Of a stretch of DNA of 64,000 bases, positions 46,778-59,391 are shown in pieces (the stretch's first letter is position 1; each line of letters begins with the position of its first letter). Source of the stretch: Floccularia luteovirens (lineage: Eukaryota > Basidiomycota > Agaricomycetes > Agaricales > Squamanitaceae); assembly GCA_009739215.1 (NCBI GenBank), contig VSJF01000012.1, forward strand, positions 868,001 to 932,000. The letters run 5' to 3'. The position numbers and the translations under genes were made by a program. A model generated the notes under the pieces. The model searched no databases. It was not told where the DNA came from and saw only the letters and a list, made by a program, of their open reading frames with translations.

Positions 46778-49700
46778 ATGGATACACATGTATTTGGATC
46801 TCTAGCGCAAGTTCAAATCCTGCTTGTGCCAATTGGCACGTTATCGCGTATCTCATTCGAGAAGTATGCGTCAGATATCCGAAGTTTCGAATCAATTCGA
46901 CTGGGTGACATTCCAGCAGGCGGGAAAGATCTAAAAGGTGTTTTCCTAATCGTCCATTGAGACATTCGCTAACAACAATGTCGTGCATTAGCTCGCTTCA
47001 TGCCCAATCCTCTCTCTACAGGTTATATGCACCTCAGCTATGTCGCTCACCCTCCACCTCACTCTCATGCTCCTCTTACCTTATTACGACCTTCTCACTT
47101 CCCACTGGCAATCATTGGTATCGCTTCATGTTCAGACAAGATTTCTTTGAAATCCACGCACGCCCAATTCAATGCGACCCTACTGCATATGTTTCCAACT
47201 AGGAGTGTATTCCCACTCGCAAAGAGCTGCTTCGTGTTTGAAGAGAATGATGTGGCTACGAACCTCAACGTTTCAGATCTACCAGACATGGTCATCCTTC
47301 CTAGTATGATGGGTAATAAGAAACTCTATATCGGTACCTTATTGGCTGACCTTTGTTCACATATACTTGAGGAATTTGGAGTTGTGGTAAATCATCTATC
47401 ACTATTTGAATCAAATAAATATTTACTCTTATTAAGGTTCAAACATTGGAAAGTCCCCTGGGGAACGAGTACCTGAATTCAGCCGTGCTTCCTGTGCTTC
47501 CACCCTTATCAGAGATTCTCTCCCCCCTCGACCAAGGCAGCCGGAACGAACCCCCGCCAACCTTTCGACAGTCGACCCTTAATGTCCAACCCCCAAAAAA
47601 ACGCATCAGCACTATTGGGACTGCGTCGTCTTTTGGGAGACTATATAAGGCCCTTGGTGACTTTTCCCTGTTGGCGGGTAAAACCGAAGACTCTACTGTC
47701 TGGTGTGTTTCGTTATCCCGCTAGAAAAACAATATTCTTAGAAGTTTGAAGGTATACAGAGGCAGTACAACTGCTCAGAAATTCTCAAGATCATATTTGG
47801 CATGCCAGTGCACTGGAAGGCCTCGCTACTGTATCCGTGGTTGAGGCATGGTCTACTGTTCAAGGATCGGTCCGTATTATTTCCCCAATGCATGGTCATC
47901 TGGCTAATTGTTAATGAAGCAAACTTCCAGTTCTGCAGTGAAAGAAATCTGGATAGATATAAGCGAGAAGCTTATTCAAGCGACATCACTTTATTACAAG
48001 TATCCTTCTCTCAATGATATGGCAGACTTTAACTCACTCTTGGCCTATCTATACTGTTCGTGTGTCCTGCGCCATTCATCTCTTATGTTTTCCATTTGGT
48101 CAGCGAAAGGATGGGGATCACTTGCATTTACAACAATGTTACACTCCAGTCATAAGCCTTATCTCCCACCTGCATTGGCCAGTGACAAGAACCTAGGGTT
48201 GAATTCAGAACGCATGAGTCACATATCAGGAATTTCCCGATCATCGATATCTAATATTCTTTCCTCGATACATGGTCCTTGGCTGCTTCATTTAGGTTCT
48301 AGAGATAGAATAACAATCCTTGAAGTCATTGCAAGTATGTATTCATCTATTGGATACAAACGCAAAGAGGCCTATATTTTGCGGGAAGTCCTTGGGTGTA
48401 TTATGGATTTGATGGTTTGTGGACGAGACCGCGACGATAGTGATCAGACACCTCACACTCCTAGTGGTTCTGGACTCGCGATTCAAACCTCAACTTTATC
48501 TTCGGAAGTGAATTGGGGAACTGTTGGGATCAGATTGAACGAAGCTACGGACGGTAATGGCAGTATCTTGAGGGTTCTGAAATTTGTATGCAGGGTTTTC
48601 GGTATCAACCTTGATGCCGTAAGCCTGGTAGATCCTGACGCTACACTTGAAATACACCAAGGGTCGAACACTACTATCACGCAGTATGACAATGAAGCAG
48701 TCGAAGAATACCAGGAACCATATGGATGGCCAGAACTTCAAGTAGGTGTGGTCCGTGAAGCTGTCGCCATTGCTGAAGCACTGCCTGGTGGGTCCGATAT
48801 CCCATGAATCGGCGTTGATCTAACTTTGAGCAAAGACTTTCCGGCCGTCGCTCAGTTCGCATTATCATCACTCAAAACCTTAAGAAGTGTTTTATCTATA
48901 GGCGATCAGTATCATTTCTACTCGACTTCGACAAGAGCCCTAATGACTGCTCGAAGGCGCGGATACACTAGCAGTGTCGAGTATTGGTCCGGAAGACCCG
49001 TTATCAGTGTTGCTGTTGTAGAGTAAACAATTCATCCTTCGTTATCACTGGTATCTTGACTAGATTCTAGGCTACCATTGATTCGTCTACCTGCAGAGAA
49101 ACCTGTATCGGCCATGCATTCCAAACCTTCTGGGATGGTACCATTACTCCAGGGTATTACGGACCCATTTCTCTACAATCCTAGAAAAAGCTACAGCCGA
49201 AAAGGTCTGTTTTATCATTCTCATGTCAGAACTCGTTTTCATTGACTCCCCAGCAAAGAGCTATCGTAGTACAAAATGAGCAGATCGAATTTATTGTGCA
49301 TCTGCAGAACCTGTTTCTGTTTGATCTCGAAATTCAATCACTGACCCTCAGGTAAATCGATTAGCTGTAGATATCACGTATTAACTGATGTACGATTACA
49401 GTACTACAGGCGTTGATTTCGAGTCACAACCCATGCGAGTAATAATTCCAGCTAGTTCAATGTCCCACCAAGTCGTTCTCGCTGGTAGGGCTCTTCAGCC
49501 AGGCTTACTTGTAATCCGTGGATGCATTATACAAACCTCTGGTGGGGCTAAACGTGAATATATTTTACCATTATCCACCAGGGAAGCAGATGAGCGTCTT
49601 GCACGAAAAAGAAGCGCGTTAGCTTGCGAAATTGGCCGTGCTAAATACACAGGTCTCAATTGTTTTCCCTGGGCGAAGGAAGGCAGACACCGCATATCTG

Positions 49701-51412
49701 GAACCAAGGAGATTGCTGGGACATCTGTATACAGGTTCTTGGAATGTAAAGTTGCCCCTGAACAGCCTCTGTTAAGGATAAGGCGCACTACTGTGACCCA
49801 CGGAGCATTAATGCTTTATGACGGGGAAAAGTAATTAGTTCCTGCCTTTTCGTACTAAAACGTTCTGACCTTCATCCAGATCTACTTTGCGTATAACCTT
49901 AGAAAATGAATCATCTTTACGCATCAATTTCCTTCATCTTGCCTTCGATGACTCTACCATCGCTCCTGCGCAACAGGCACTCACGGAAGCTAACATGTCA
50001 GTTTTCGAAACCTACGAGACGGAATACCGCTTAATCAACAATCCCCTCTTGTCTTGGGACGAAAGCGAGTCAAAGGAAATAAGTCCTGGTAAATTTCTGA
50101 CGTTGACCTTGAATTGCTTCGGAAAAGTTGGTTGGTGAGTGCTTAACCACCAATATATCCAAACCGTTTTGATAATCCATCTTTCAGTACGAGTGGTGCA
50201 GTACACATTTCTTACTCACACATAGACCCCTCCCATTCTGAGGCGTCAAACATGTTCTACACGCGCCAGTTATCATACCCCCTTTTGGTGACTGTATATC
50301 ATATGCTGGAGTGTGGCGATATGGATATACACGCCTTTCCGTCATACTCTCTTGAAACAAACGATGCTGGGTCGGAGAAACACCAGAAAGAGTTGTACGT
50401 CGACGACGAGACTGGCTGGTGCCTGTTTTCGGTCCAAGTGCGTAATACGTATGGGTCACCTTTTGATGTAACATTCGAAAGGACACAAGATAGTAAGTGG
50501 TAGTTGCAGTTATTGAGTCTATAATAGTGTAACCAAATTAAAACACCACCAGCCATATCTTCAGCATCAACAACTACCACTATTCCACCTGGTTCCACTG
50601 CACGGTTCGTCTCTTGTAGTTCTATTACATCGCCAACTTCTTCTCATTATATCAGGCTTATGATACCCATCAAAAAAATCATACTTTCTGAAGATCAGAT
50701 TTCCAAACCAATACCAACCTTGTCCGAACGACAATTTGTTGTGACCAAGTCTGGTCTATCGGCTGCAGAGAATAGGAGACAGCGCGAATTGTTTTGGTAT
50801 AGAGAAGCACTGATTGAATGTGTGCAGGGCCACTGGAAAGAGGCAAGTCGACCCGTAGCGATGTTTTGCTCTGCTGACTTTGAATTTTAGACGGGGGGAA
50901 TACGGACTGGAACGCTTTCTTTAAGAGAGCAACGGATGACATGGCCGATGTTGGAAACCTTCCGGTTGGAAGCTGCAAAAGTTCAAATGGGTCTCAATAT
51001 TGCTTCTGACGAAACATCATTGCGGAACACCATAATTGGGACCCAACTGAGATACTACCTACAACCAAATAAATTTGTCTCACTTCTTGTAACAGTGACA
51101 AACTTGTCTAGTAAGGCTATTACTGTATTATTTACCGCATTCATATTCCTGAGCTATTCATCAGCGTCATCACTTGTCTTTACGATGGATGTCGACATCA
51201 AGCCAGCAAGATATGTCGTGCATGATGGAATTCTTTCTGATGTAGCTATAGGCCGATTGGAAAGCGGGGAGGGTAGAGATGTTTCGTTAACAGTTTGCTT
51301 TCTTGCCCTGGGTCGTTTTGATATCTCGGCACGCGTGACAGCCTTTGGTGTACCTTATATGGAGGGCAGGGCAGCAGTTGGTCATCTTGTAGCTATTGTA
51401 GAAGCAGACTAG
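46778..51412 (+). CDS. TRS120: Trs120-like subunit of the TRAPPII complex (TRAPPC9)
   Basis: The start MDTHVFGSLAQVQILLVPIG matches the conserved Trs120 beginning. Then YASDIRSFESIRLGDIPAGG, YMHLSYVAHPPPHSHAPLTL, SHFPLAIIGIASCSD, TESPLGN context, LGDFSLLAGKTEDSTVWY with EAVQLLRNSQDHIWHASALE (a TPR-like pair), then SVVEAWSTVQGS. A long C-terminal part of beta-sandwich character follows across many exons: AIVVQNEQIEFIVHLQNLFL, FESQPMRVIIPASSMSHQVV, VRNTYGSPFDVTFERTQ, YYLQPNKFVSLLVTVTNLSS, ending GRAAVGHLVAIVEAD. TRAPPII is the exchange factor for Ypt31/32 (Rab11) at the late Golgi. An intron (CTGCCTG|gtgggt...caaag) near 48,790-48,837 joins ALP to DFPAVAQFAL. Confidence 0.9.
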
Positions 51413-51551
51413 TGCTCGCTCTAATATAGGGACGGGAATGTAAAGCTCAGATTGGGACATCATTATTCCTGCTACAGCGGCAAGATTATATGCATGACTT
51501 GGTCAGAACTGATTTGAAACAGGCAGACTCTACAAAGTTGTGATATATATC

Positions 51552-52661
51552 TTACGAGGTTATATATATCTTTCCAAGCGTGTTAAGGTTTCCGTTAGAG
51601 TCCAGGAGGTCTGAAAGACACCATTAGTATTTTGCACACTGAAGCGATCCAGCACGAATTTTCGTACTATAATGTGAATTGCTCTCTTGGCGCTTAAGGA
51701 GGGTAAAACTACTGAGAAAGTGGAGTTTATCAGTAATATATATAACTTACGAAGTATGCAAACCAGGCGTAGCCCTCAATCCAATCCAAGGAGTCCATGT
51801 AAACAGCAGTTTGGTTAAGGAAGTCAGCAACCTCTTCATGGCAATATTAGCGTTGGAGCAGGTAATAACCTGAGGGTAAGCTTTACCTTTATCATCACTG
51901 GATGTACTTGCGTATTCTGTGACCCAAAGTGGCCAGTTTGGGAATTGACCATGCATTGACCATATGTAGTCGTAAAAGGAACCTATCCCGGTGCCATACC
52001 TGCATGGACATGTTAAGCGGAGTAAAAGGGAGATTGATAAGAGTTACCAATGAAATGGAATAAAATCGATTGTGCAGTCGGAGCATGCTGCGAGGAAGTC
52101 AGAAAGCCAGGGTCGACCACTTGGACCGTTAGTTACAGCAGGTGCACCCAATCTGACGCCAGAGGCAGCGAGAGGTTCAATATACTGCCGCCATAATTGA
52201 GCAGCGTAGGTGGCATCTATGTTGGACTGGTCGGCATAATCAGGTTCATTGAAAGCCTGTGTTGTTCAGTTATTTAATGTTGTCCGCACAAAAAAAACTC
52301 AAGAGTCAATTACCAAGATTGTTTTAGCTCCTTGAGCCTTGACTGCTGCTGCAAAGTCTTCAATGCCGCTAGTCCCCCATTGCATCGGGCTAGTTTTATG
52401 TGGGAATTAGTACAATTCAAAGGTGTTTTTTCTGTTAGATCACATATATGTTATCCCAGAATCTGCGAGGTAATCTGGGGGAGTGGTTCCCCAGTTATAC
52501 TGCCAAGAAATCACACTGGAGGATGCATTAACATTCCTGATATCTCCAGGATTATCGCCTTCCGCGAATGCTAGACCCCGCTTTGAATTTTTGCTAGCGG
52601 CAGCCACGATATTGAAATAGGCAAAAGCAATGAGAGGCAGGAGTCTGGAATGCAACAGCAT
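51552..52661 (-). CDS. GH128 (Asl1-like) secreted beta-1,3-glucanase
   Basis: MLLHSRLLPLIAFAYFNIVA is the signal peptide. The TIM barrel reads KRGLAFAEGDNPGDIRNVNA, VISWQYNWGTTPPDYLADSG, MQWGTSGIEDFAAAVKAQGA, KTILAFNEPDYADQSNID, with the acid/base Glu in NEPD, then DFIPFHWYGTGIGSFYDYIW and LWVTEYASTSSDDK, with the nucleophile Glu in TEYA. The end is DWIEGYAWFAYF, then ESNSHYNLLDSNGNLNTLGK and IYITS. The last intron (gtacga...tttcag, branch tactaat) is needed to reach NLLDSNG; without it the frame ends after an atypical tail. GH128 enzymes in mushrooms cut beta-1,3-glucan of the fungal wall, often in development or autolysis. It is tail-to-tail with TRS120. Confidence 0.9.
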
Positions 52662-53745
52662 GTCTGAAGAGTTCAGGCGAGTGCTCTGACCACTCTTGAG
52701 TTTTTTAACGGTTAAATAGCTTGGGTGCGCCAGCTATTCCAAGGTTTCCATGATAGAATGTCATCCCAGGTGTACTCTGCTCTTCAGACAGGAGCATATG
52801 CCAAAAGGTCAGATGAGTTCTGGGAATACGCCTTCATGATACATGACAATGGTTCTAAAGAAACACCTCCTTGTGACACCTTTTAACCGCGGATCCATCC
52901 ATTCAGTAGTGGTCGATATACTTCAGATAATAAGCAACCTAGAGGGTAAAGTATTCTGGGGATGCTTGAACGACCGCGTGGCTCATTGCTTCTCGTGTGG
53001 GGAGGGACGAAGGACGATTGCCTTGAAATCTCCGAAGAAAGTATGAGGATGAGTTCGGATCTATCTCGTATATGTTTTGCGCCTTCCCATGTCGGATAAT
53101 ATGATTCTTTGTGGATTACAAGAAAACTTCTGAGTCAAGCACCATAAGTATGACCATGATATGTATGTAGGAATCTGATTTCAACTAGGGATAGTTTCGC
53201 CGGCTGTCATATTCCTCGATTCTTTGATCCTTGCTTTCCTTAGGTCTTGACTGGGTACGACGCCGATCAGTGTGGCATAGTCAAGCTTGTGGAGAGATCG
53301 CAAACAATTCATTATATGTATGTATACTGACTTGGAGCGTACATCCCAAAAATACGCGGCTGTGCCTATATGAATCGATTACGTCAGCCACTGACATGCG
53401 ACTGGCACATTCACAGCATGAACAGCTTTTGTGTTCGCTAGTTCGACAGCTCTCCGAAGCCTTCCTGTGTGAAGCGCCCTATATGCCCCTGAACTATACA
53501 ATTATGGCTTCTGTCTGCAAGTTAGCCGGTTATTGGATCATAATAGTCGCTTTTTCCTTGTTCCATATAGGCAGCACAGCACTTAATCATAACTAGACAA
53601 TTGCGTCTATCCTTTATCAAACTGCTCCGATGCTACTTCACCGATATCTCGATCAGCTCTCTATTTCCTGGAATTACAATAGGACCGATGTTGATTGTAG
53701 TATAAAGGAGGCTACGGAACTATTGAGCAGGATAATGAATGTACA
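52662..53745. promoter_or_regulatory. Large divergent spacer between GH128 and the F-box gene
   Basis: 1,084 bases without a gene I can support. On the minus strand around 53,150-53,580 there are open stretches of protein-like composition (for example AVELANTKAVHAVNVPVAC and LDYATLIGVVPSQDLRKARI), separated by plausible intron ends but without a start codon. These are treated as a finding, not a gene. Confidence 0.4.
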
Positions 53746-55166
53746 ATGCCCGTAAATCTTAGGAAGGCGCAGCGTCGTGCCTTGACCTTCAGCCGCTCTT
53801 TAGTAAATGCGATCAAGTCTCGCATCTCGAACACATTGTACGTTGTCAAAATAGAAGAATTCGAAGACTACTTTAGTTGACGTTTATTCTCAGATTTAAC
53901 GACAACCACATAAATTGCCTACCCTATTATAATAATTATCGGCCTTCTCTACCAGTCAATCCACACAACATTAGCAAGCCTCGCCACCTTCAACGCGTAC
54001 GACCTCCTACCTTCCGACACCCATGCTCACATTCGATCCAGAGATTACCAGCTGAGATTCTAGCACTTGTCTTCATTCTAGGATCGGAAGACGATGTAAT
54101 GTTTCCAATGATTACGTCACAAGTTTGCGGAACATGGCGTCAGATCGCTCTGCAGACACCTTCACTTTGGCGAAAAATTTCCCTAAGTCCAAATGAACAC
54201 TTGTGGCTTGAGCGGATCTCCAGAGCCAAGTTTTGTTCATTGGATATCCAACTTTTACCTCATAAGAAGACAAGATCAGGACTATTGCGACGTCAGCATC
54301 TGGATGCGTACGTTGTCCAATGGTACATGCACATTGTCTACCCCTATATCAGCCGATGGCGGTCCTTAACAATTAAGTTTGATGAACCTGCCCCATACCT
54401 ATTGCATGCAGCTATGTCAAACTGTTCCTCTGCGAGTGGCAGGTCACAAGCTCCCCTATTGGAAGAACTCACTCTGATTCATCGTACGAACGATGACCCA
54501 AAAGAGTATAGAATCTTCGCAGGAAAAGCTCCCCGGTTACGCAGCGTCACTCTGGATGGGGTCAGGTTAGAATGGTTACCATCCCTTTTTGGAAACCTGA
54601 CTTTCCTCGACTATACACACCATGGATTCACAAATGGCTTTGAGGCAGTCCGGGACGTCATTTCCATGCTTACAGTTTCAACACAACTTACGGACCTGCG
54701 GTTAACATTCCCTCGACGCTCTACGATTTGTTCTGTTTCTCGAATGAATGCCCCCATCCGAAACATTGTGCTCCCGAGCCTCAGACATCTCTCATTCCGA
54801 GTTGAAGGTTTCGACATTCCTTTTGAACTCGCACGTACTGTTGCACTACTTTCCACTCCTTCCCTTATCTCCTTAAGCCTCGTTGACTCGAGTCGTGGAC
54901 ACCATTCCTTCCCCAGCTTGAAATCTTTTTTCTACATCTGCGAACTCCCACCATCTTTACGTGTCTTGCAGATCGAATATGGCTGGTATGATCAGCGTAT
55001 GTTGTCACCTGCAATTCACGCTCTGCCGCACCTCCGCCAAGTCGTTATCAGGCGACCTCATACACGAGACCAAGTTTTAAATATAAATATCTCCAGCCGT
55101 AGGAAACCCCAGAGAATGTTGACGCATGGTCATTTACACACCAGACTTCCAAATATCCGACCATAG
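53746..55166 (+). CDS. F-box protein of the agaricomycete F-box/leucine-rich family
   Basis: A short first exon (53746-53837) encodes MPVNLRKAQRRALTFSRSLV, and the main exon starts at 53894 after the acceptor tctcag, giving 454 residues in all. The F-box reads IQRLPAEILALVFILGSEDD then VCGTWRQIALQTPSLWRKIS. The rest is a leucine-rich-repeat-like part: LLEELTLIHRTNDDPKEYRI, LRSVTLDGVRLEWLPSLFGN, LTDLRLTFPRRSTICS, LPSLRHLSFRVEGFDIPFEL, LPPSLRVLQIEYGWYDQRML. F-box proteins present substrates to the SCF ubiquitin ligase. Mushroom genomes hold large and fast-changing families of this type, and the target cannot be inferred. The start of the first exon is less sure than the rest. Confidence 0.85.
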
Positions 55167-55303
55167 CATATCCAGACTCACTTCGTAACCATATATGTCC
55201 TCGTGAACCTTCGCTCTTTTACTTGTGATTCCCTTCCCTATATGTACCACTTCAACCTTGTAAGTAATTATAATTTGTACATTGTCCATACCCATATGGA
55301 CGC

Positions 55304-55329
55304 CGGACCGCATGCCGGGTATCGGACCG
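55304..55329. promoter_or_regulatory. Pair of CGGACCG elements ahead of the SDR gene
   Basis: CGGACCG at 55304-55310 and again at 55323-55329, 19 bases apart, just upstream of the SDR start at 55407. The CGG-N-CCG form is like paired half-sites of Zn(II)2Cys6 regulators. Function is inferred only. Confidence 0.35.
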
Positions 55330-55406
55330 GGTGTAGGGGTTAACACACCCGATAAACTGAGCAGCTTATTGCATTCGTCTTTCGCCATATTCCATAGTTC
55401 GCTTCA

Positions 55407-56538
55407 ATGTCGAGTTATCAGCCGAAAAATTTATATGACTTGACCGGACGGGTTGCTATTGTGACTGGCGGGGGAACAGGGATCGGATTGATGATGGCGC
55501 ATGGATTAGCTGCGAGCGGCGCGAGAGTATACATTACCGGACGTCGCTTGAAGGTCCTTCAGCAAGTTGTCGAAGCCTGGGACAAGAGTTTGGGGGGTGA
55601 CATACTCCCGTATGATATATAAGCTCTTTACAAGTACAACCTCTGACGACTTCTTCTTGATTTCATAGTTTGGAGATGGATGTGACAAGTAAGGAAAGTA
55701 TTGCCTCTGCGAAAAAGTATATCGAGAAAACAGAAGGAAAGCTTCACATTCTTGTTAATAAGTTTGTGCAACCTATCTAAATTACCACCCTGAGAATTGA
55801 CCAACTGTTCGTCCGCCTTTAGTGCAGGTCAATCAGGTCCTACTACACCTTTCCTGAACAACAGAAATGCTCCGGAATGCAAGGACGCGGAAACCCTCGG
55901 GCAAGCATTGTTTGACAGTGATACATATGAGGATTGGGCGGCTCTTTATGCAGTCAACACATTTTCCGTTCATTTCGTTTCGGTTGCCTTCCTTGGCCTG
56001 CTCGCAAAAGGATCTGAAGATGTAAACGAATACTGGTCCAGCATCATTAATATTTCAAGTATTAGTGGCGTTATAAAAGTTGCACAAGAACATGTAAGGT
56101 TCCCTTTCAAGCAAGTCAGGAAGTTGTATTGACTCAAACAATTTGTAGTTTTGCTATAATAGTTCGAAAGCAGCAGCCACTCACTTGACAAAAATGCTTG
56201 CGACAGAGATAGCACGACAGGATATCCCAGTCCGTGTGAACTCAATCGCACCAGGAGTATACGAGTCAGAAATGACTACGGCTACTATCACTCCGGAATA
56301 TGTGGATAAAATTGGTAAGGGATTGGTTTCTGTACCTTCCAAACGACCTGGAAGGTAAGTCCACCATCATATGTCTACATATTTATTCTCTGGTTGTTAA
56401 TAGTTCTTCTACGTACATAGAGGCGAAGAAGTTGCTGGAACAGCAATATACCTTGCTTCCCGTGCTGGGGGTTACACCAATGGCCAAGAGATTGTCATTG
56501 ATGGTGGTTATGTTTCTGTGAACCCGTCAACAGTTTAA
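55407..56538 (+). CDS. Short-chain dehydrogenase/reductase (SDR), RhlG/Gno-like
   Basis: MSSYQPKNLYDLTGRVAIVT is followed by GGGTGIGLMMAHGLAASGAR (cofactor motif TGGGTGIG) and VYITGRRLKVLQQVVEAW. After an intron come EMDVTSKESIASAKKYIEKT, LHILVNNAGQSGPTTPF, YAVNTFSVHFVSVAFLGLLA, IINISSISGVIKVAQEH, FCYNSSKAAATHLTKMLATE with YxxxK, VRVNSIAPGVYESEMTT, and GYTNGQEIVIDGGYVSVNP near the end. All classical SDR residues are present. The sequence type is like fungal RhlG/gluconate 5-dehydrogenase-like SDRs; the substrate is unknown. Two CGGACCG sites lie 78-103 bp before its ATG. Confidence 0.92.
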
Positions 56539-57049
56539 TGTGTGCTTTGCTTTATTCGTTGGTTTGAAATCAGTGTTTATAGTTTCTAGATAGTTGTGTT
56601 CGGGCTCGTGATCATGTACCCATGTACATATAATATGTACCTTTGGCATGGCTCACGATCTCAGTTTGAGCTTGATATTTCTAGTAGAACATTGCCTAGC
56701 AATGCGAGCGAGGACTCTTCTGTCTAAGGGCGATATATAAGATGCATGGTAACAAAATGCAAGCCGGTATTCGCACGCAGTTGCTTAATCGAAATGAGAC
56801 GGGAAGTGTAGACCGCGGAGAGAATATTGGTTCGGGATTGTTCAATCTGCAAAAAACCCCTGTCCGAAAGACTTTGTATTGGTTCTTAAAATATGATACA
56901 CATTGATGACAGTGTTTCCAAGGGAGTTTTGTGAAAAAATATGTTTGAAATTGGAGGATTGATCGTGAGAAGACATGTCAGTAACCGAAAGCGCCTAATT
57001 TGGATGTGTGTCAGCTCTTCGGCCACACGCATTTTCTCCACCAACACTC
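56539..57049. other. Spacer between the SDR and the KRE6-like gene
   Basis: 511 bases; 3' end of the SDR and promoter of the next gene. No gene is supported. Confidence 0.5.
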
Positions 57050-59391
57050 ATGTCCCATCCGTCGTCTAGAAGACCAGCCCACTATCACCACCAGCAGCAA
57101 ACACAACAGTATGCTGCTGTACCTCAAAGCCCTCGCTCCCCTGGACTATATCCTTCCCAACAACCACGTCAACCAGTGCGGTCTCCATCAGCCAACAGTA
57201 GTCGACATCACGCTCCGGTAAACGGGGGTGCTATAATGCAAGGGGTTGCCAGCGGCGCGATTGGAGGTGGTTATGGTCCCTACTCAGTGTGTTTCTTATC
57301 TTGATGCCTTGAGGTTTTTCCCCTGCTTACCCTGTAAATTCAAAAGTATAATCCCAACCAGGTCAGAGACACTGGGCTCTACAACAACTCAAAATTCAGT
57401 GCGACCCCCTCCGAAACGTCAGTCGTAACAGGACCAACTCAAGAAAGGTCTACAAAAGGTGCTGGCCCTACGTCTACTATCCCACATTACATGTGGGACA
57501 AGGATCCAGATTTGGATGATGCATTGCATAACCCAGATCGAGGAATGCATGACTGGACCCTGTTTTCTGCAAGAGGGTGGGCCAACGTTGGTGCACTTTT
57601 CATCTTAGTGACGGGCCTCATCACTTTGTTTATCGGATACCCTGTCATATTTCACTATACCCATCTGCCACCTCCCATCAAAGGGTTTAACCTCGGAGGG
57701 ATTAATGGTTCAGGTCAAGTGCCAGATCTTCCTGGCATGCGTACATTGATTGATACAGAAACGCCTGAGTCTGCTCGAACGAAAGTGGGCTCGGACGGAA
57801 AGAAGTACGAACTCGTTTTCAGCGATGAGTTTAATACAGATGGCCGAACTTTTTATCCGGGAGAGGATCCATTTTGGGAAGCCGTCGACTTACACTACTG
57901 GTAAGATTTTCCAAAAACATCTACGATACCATGCTCATAGATGTCCAGGCCTACAGGAGACCTTGAATGGTATGACCCAGGAGTAAGTTGCTAAATCCTT
58001 TACGTCTATTGAAACACGTGCTCATTGTTTGGATAGGCTATAACTACTGCGGACGGCAAACTGGTAATCACTATGCAAGAGAAAAGGAGTCACGACCTCA
58101 ATTTCGAAAGTGGTAAGCAGATTTCCTGTGTGGCTTCATCAGCTATCTAAGCATGTCACTAGGAATGTTAACCTCATGGAACAAGTTATGTTTTAATACG
58201 GGCATTGTAGAGGTGTCGGTTAGCATGCCCGGGAGTGTTAATGCTCCCGGTCTATGGCCAGGTGTGTATCTTGCCTAGTAGTTTCGCAGCCTAAAAACGA
58301 AATATTTTGCAGGAGTATGGTCGCTAGGGAACCTTGTAAGTACCTTTCCGATAATTATCCCTGTCTGTCTGATTTTACTTTTTAGGGAAGGGCTGGCTAT
58401 GGTGCTACAACTGAAGGAATGTGGCCATATAGTTATGACACATGTGATCTCGGAACATTCCCAAATCAAACCGCCAAAGATGGAACACCACAGGCAGCCG
58501 CTACTGGCTCAGACCAGGGCGGTCCCTTGAGTTTTCTTCCAGGACAACGGTTATCTGCATGTACCTGCCCAGGCTCAGACCATCCAGGTCCGAGGACGAG
58601 TCTAGGACGTGGTGTGCCAGAGATCGATATCCTTGAAACCCAAGTGGATGTCAGTCGCTTCGTAGGCCAAGTTTCGCAAAGTTATCAATGTGCACCTTAC
58701 AACTATCAATACAATTTCAACAATGAAACACCAGCAACCAATATTTACAACAACGACATAACAACTTTAAATACCTACAAAGGTGGTATATACCAGCAAG
58801 CAGTTTCTGCGGTGACGGACATCGATCCCCAAAACTATAATGGTTCTGGTTATGCTGCATATGCTTACGAATGGTTCTATGATGCCGACAATCGAGACCA
58901 ATCTTACATCACATGGTATTCTGGTGGAAACCCGTCGTGGAAAATAACGTCCGCCTCTGTAGGACCCGACCCAGTATCGCAAATTAGTCAAAGGCTGATT
59001 CCTGAGGAACCCATGGTAATTCAATGGTGTAACTCATTATTTCTAGTGCTAACATGGATATATGCAGTACTTAATTATGAATCTTGGAATGGCGTTCAGT
59101 TTCCAACCTCAAGATTTTAAACATCTTCAATTTCCTAGTCAAATGTTTATCGACTATGTGCGCATTTACCAACGGGAAGGTACAAAAAACGGAATAACTT
59201 GTGATCCGCCAAATCGGCCCACTTCAGATTATATCAACAGGTATAATCTAATTATTATAGATCATACTTCATGACTGACTGACTGACTACTTCAAACAAG
59301 ACACATTGCTGCATACTCGAATCCAAATCTAACGACGTGGGCACAGGCCGGCAATACCTTTCCACGAAATTCTATGTATGACGGCTGTTAA
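57050..59391 (+). CDS. KRE6: Kre6/Skn1-like GH16 protein of beta-1,6-glucan synthesis
   Basis: The start MSHPSSRRPAHYHHQQQTQQ is a His/Gln/Pro-rich cytosolic tail. A single membrane span follows (ANVGALFILVTGLITLFIGY), so the protein is type II with the enzyme domain in the lumen. Next: MRTLIDTETPESARTKV, YELVFSDEFNTDGRTFYPGE, DPFWEAVDLHYWPTGDLEWY, ITTADGKLVITMQEK, GMLTSWNKLCFNTGIVEVSV, APGLWPGVWSLGNLGRAGYG, and the GH16 catalytic stretch GVPEIDILETQVD with two Glu and an Asp. The end reads NPNLTTWAQAGNTFPRNSMY then DGC. Kre6 family proteins act in the secretory path and are needed for beta-1,6-glucan in the wall. An in-frame GTG upstream is not a credible start. About eight exons are needed. 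Confidence 0.93.

Noticed and set aside
46803..46830. B-box-like GTTCAAATCC suggesting a tRNA gene
   Set aside because: It is part of the conserved N-terminal codons of TRS120 (SLAQVQILLVP), and no A box or cloverleaf is present.
53231..53596. 121-codon plus-strand open frame
   Set aside because: It starts from a non-ATG codon, has no recognised motif and overlaps protein-like minus-strand frames.
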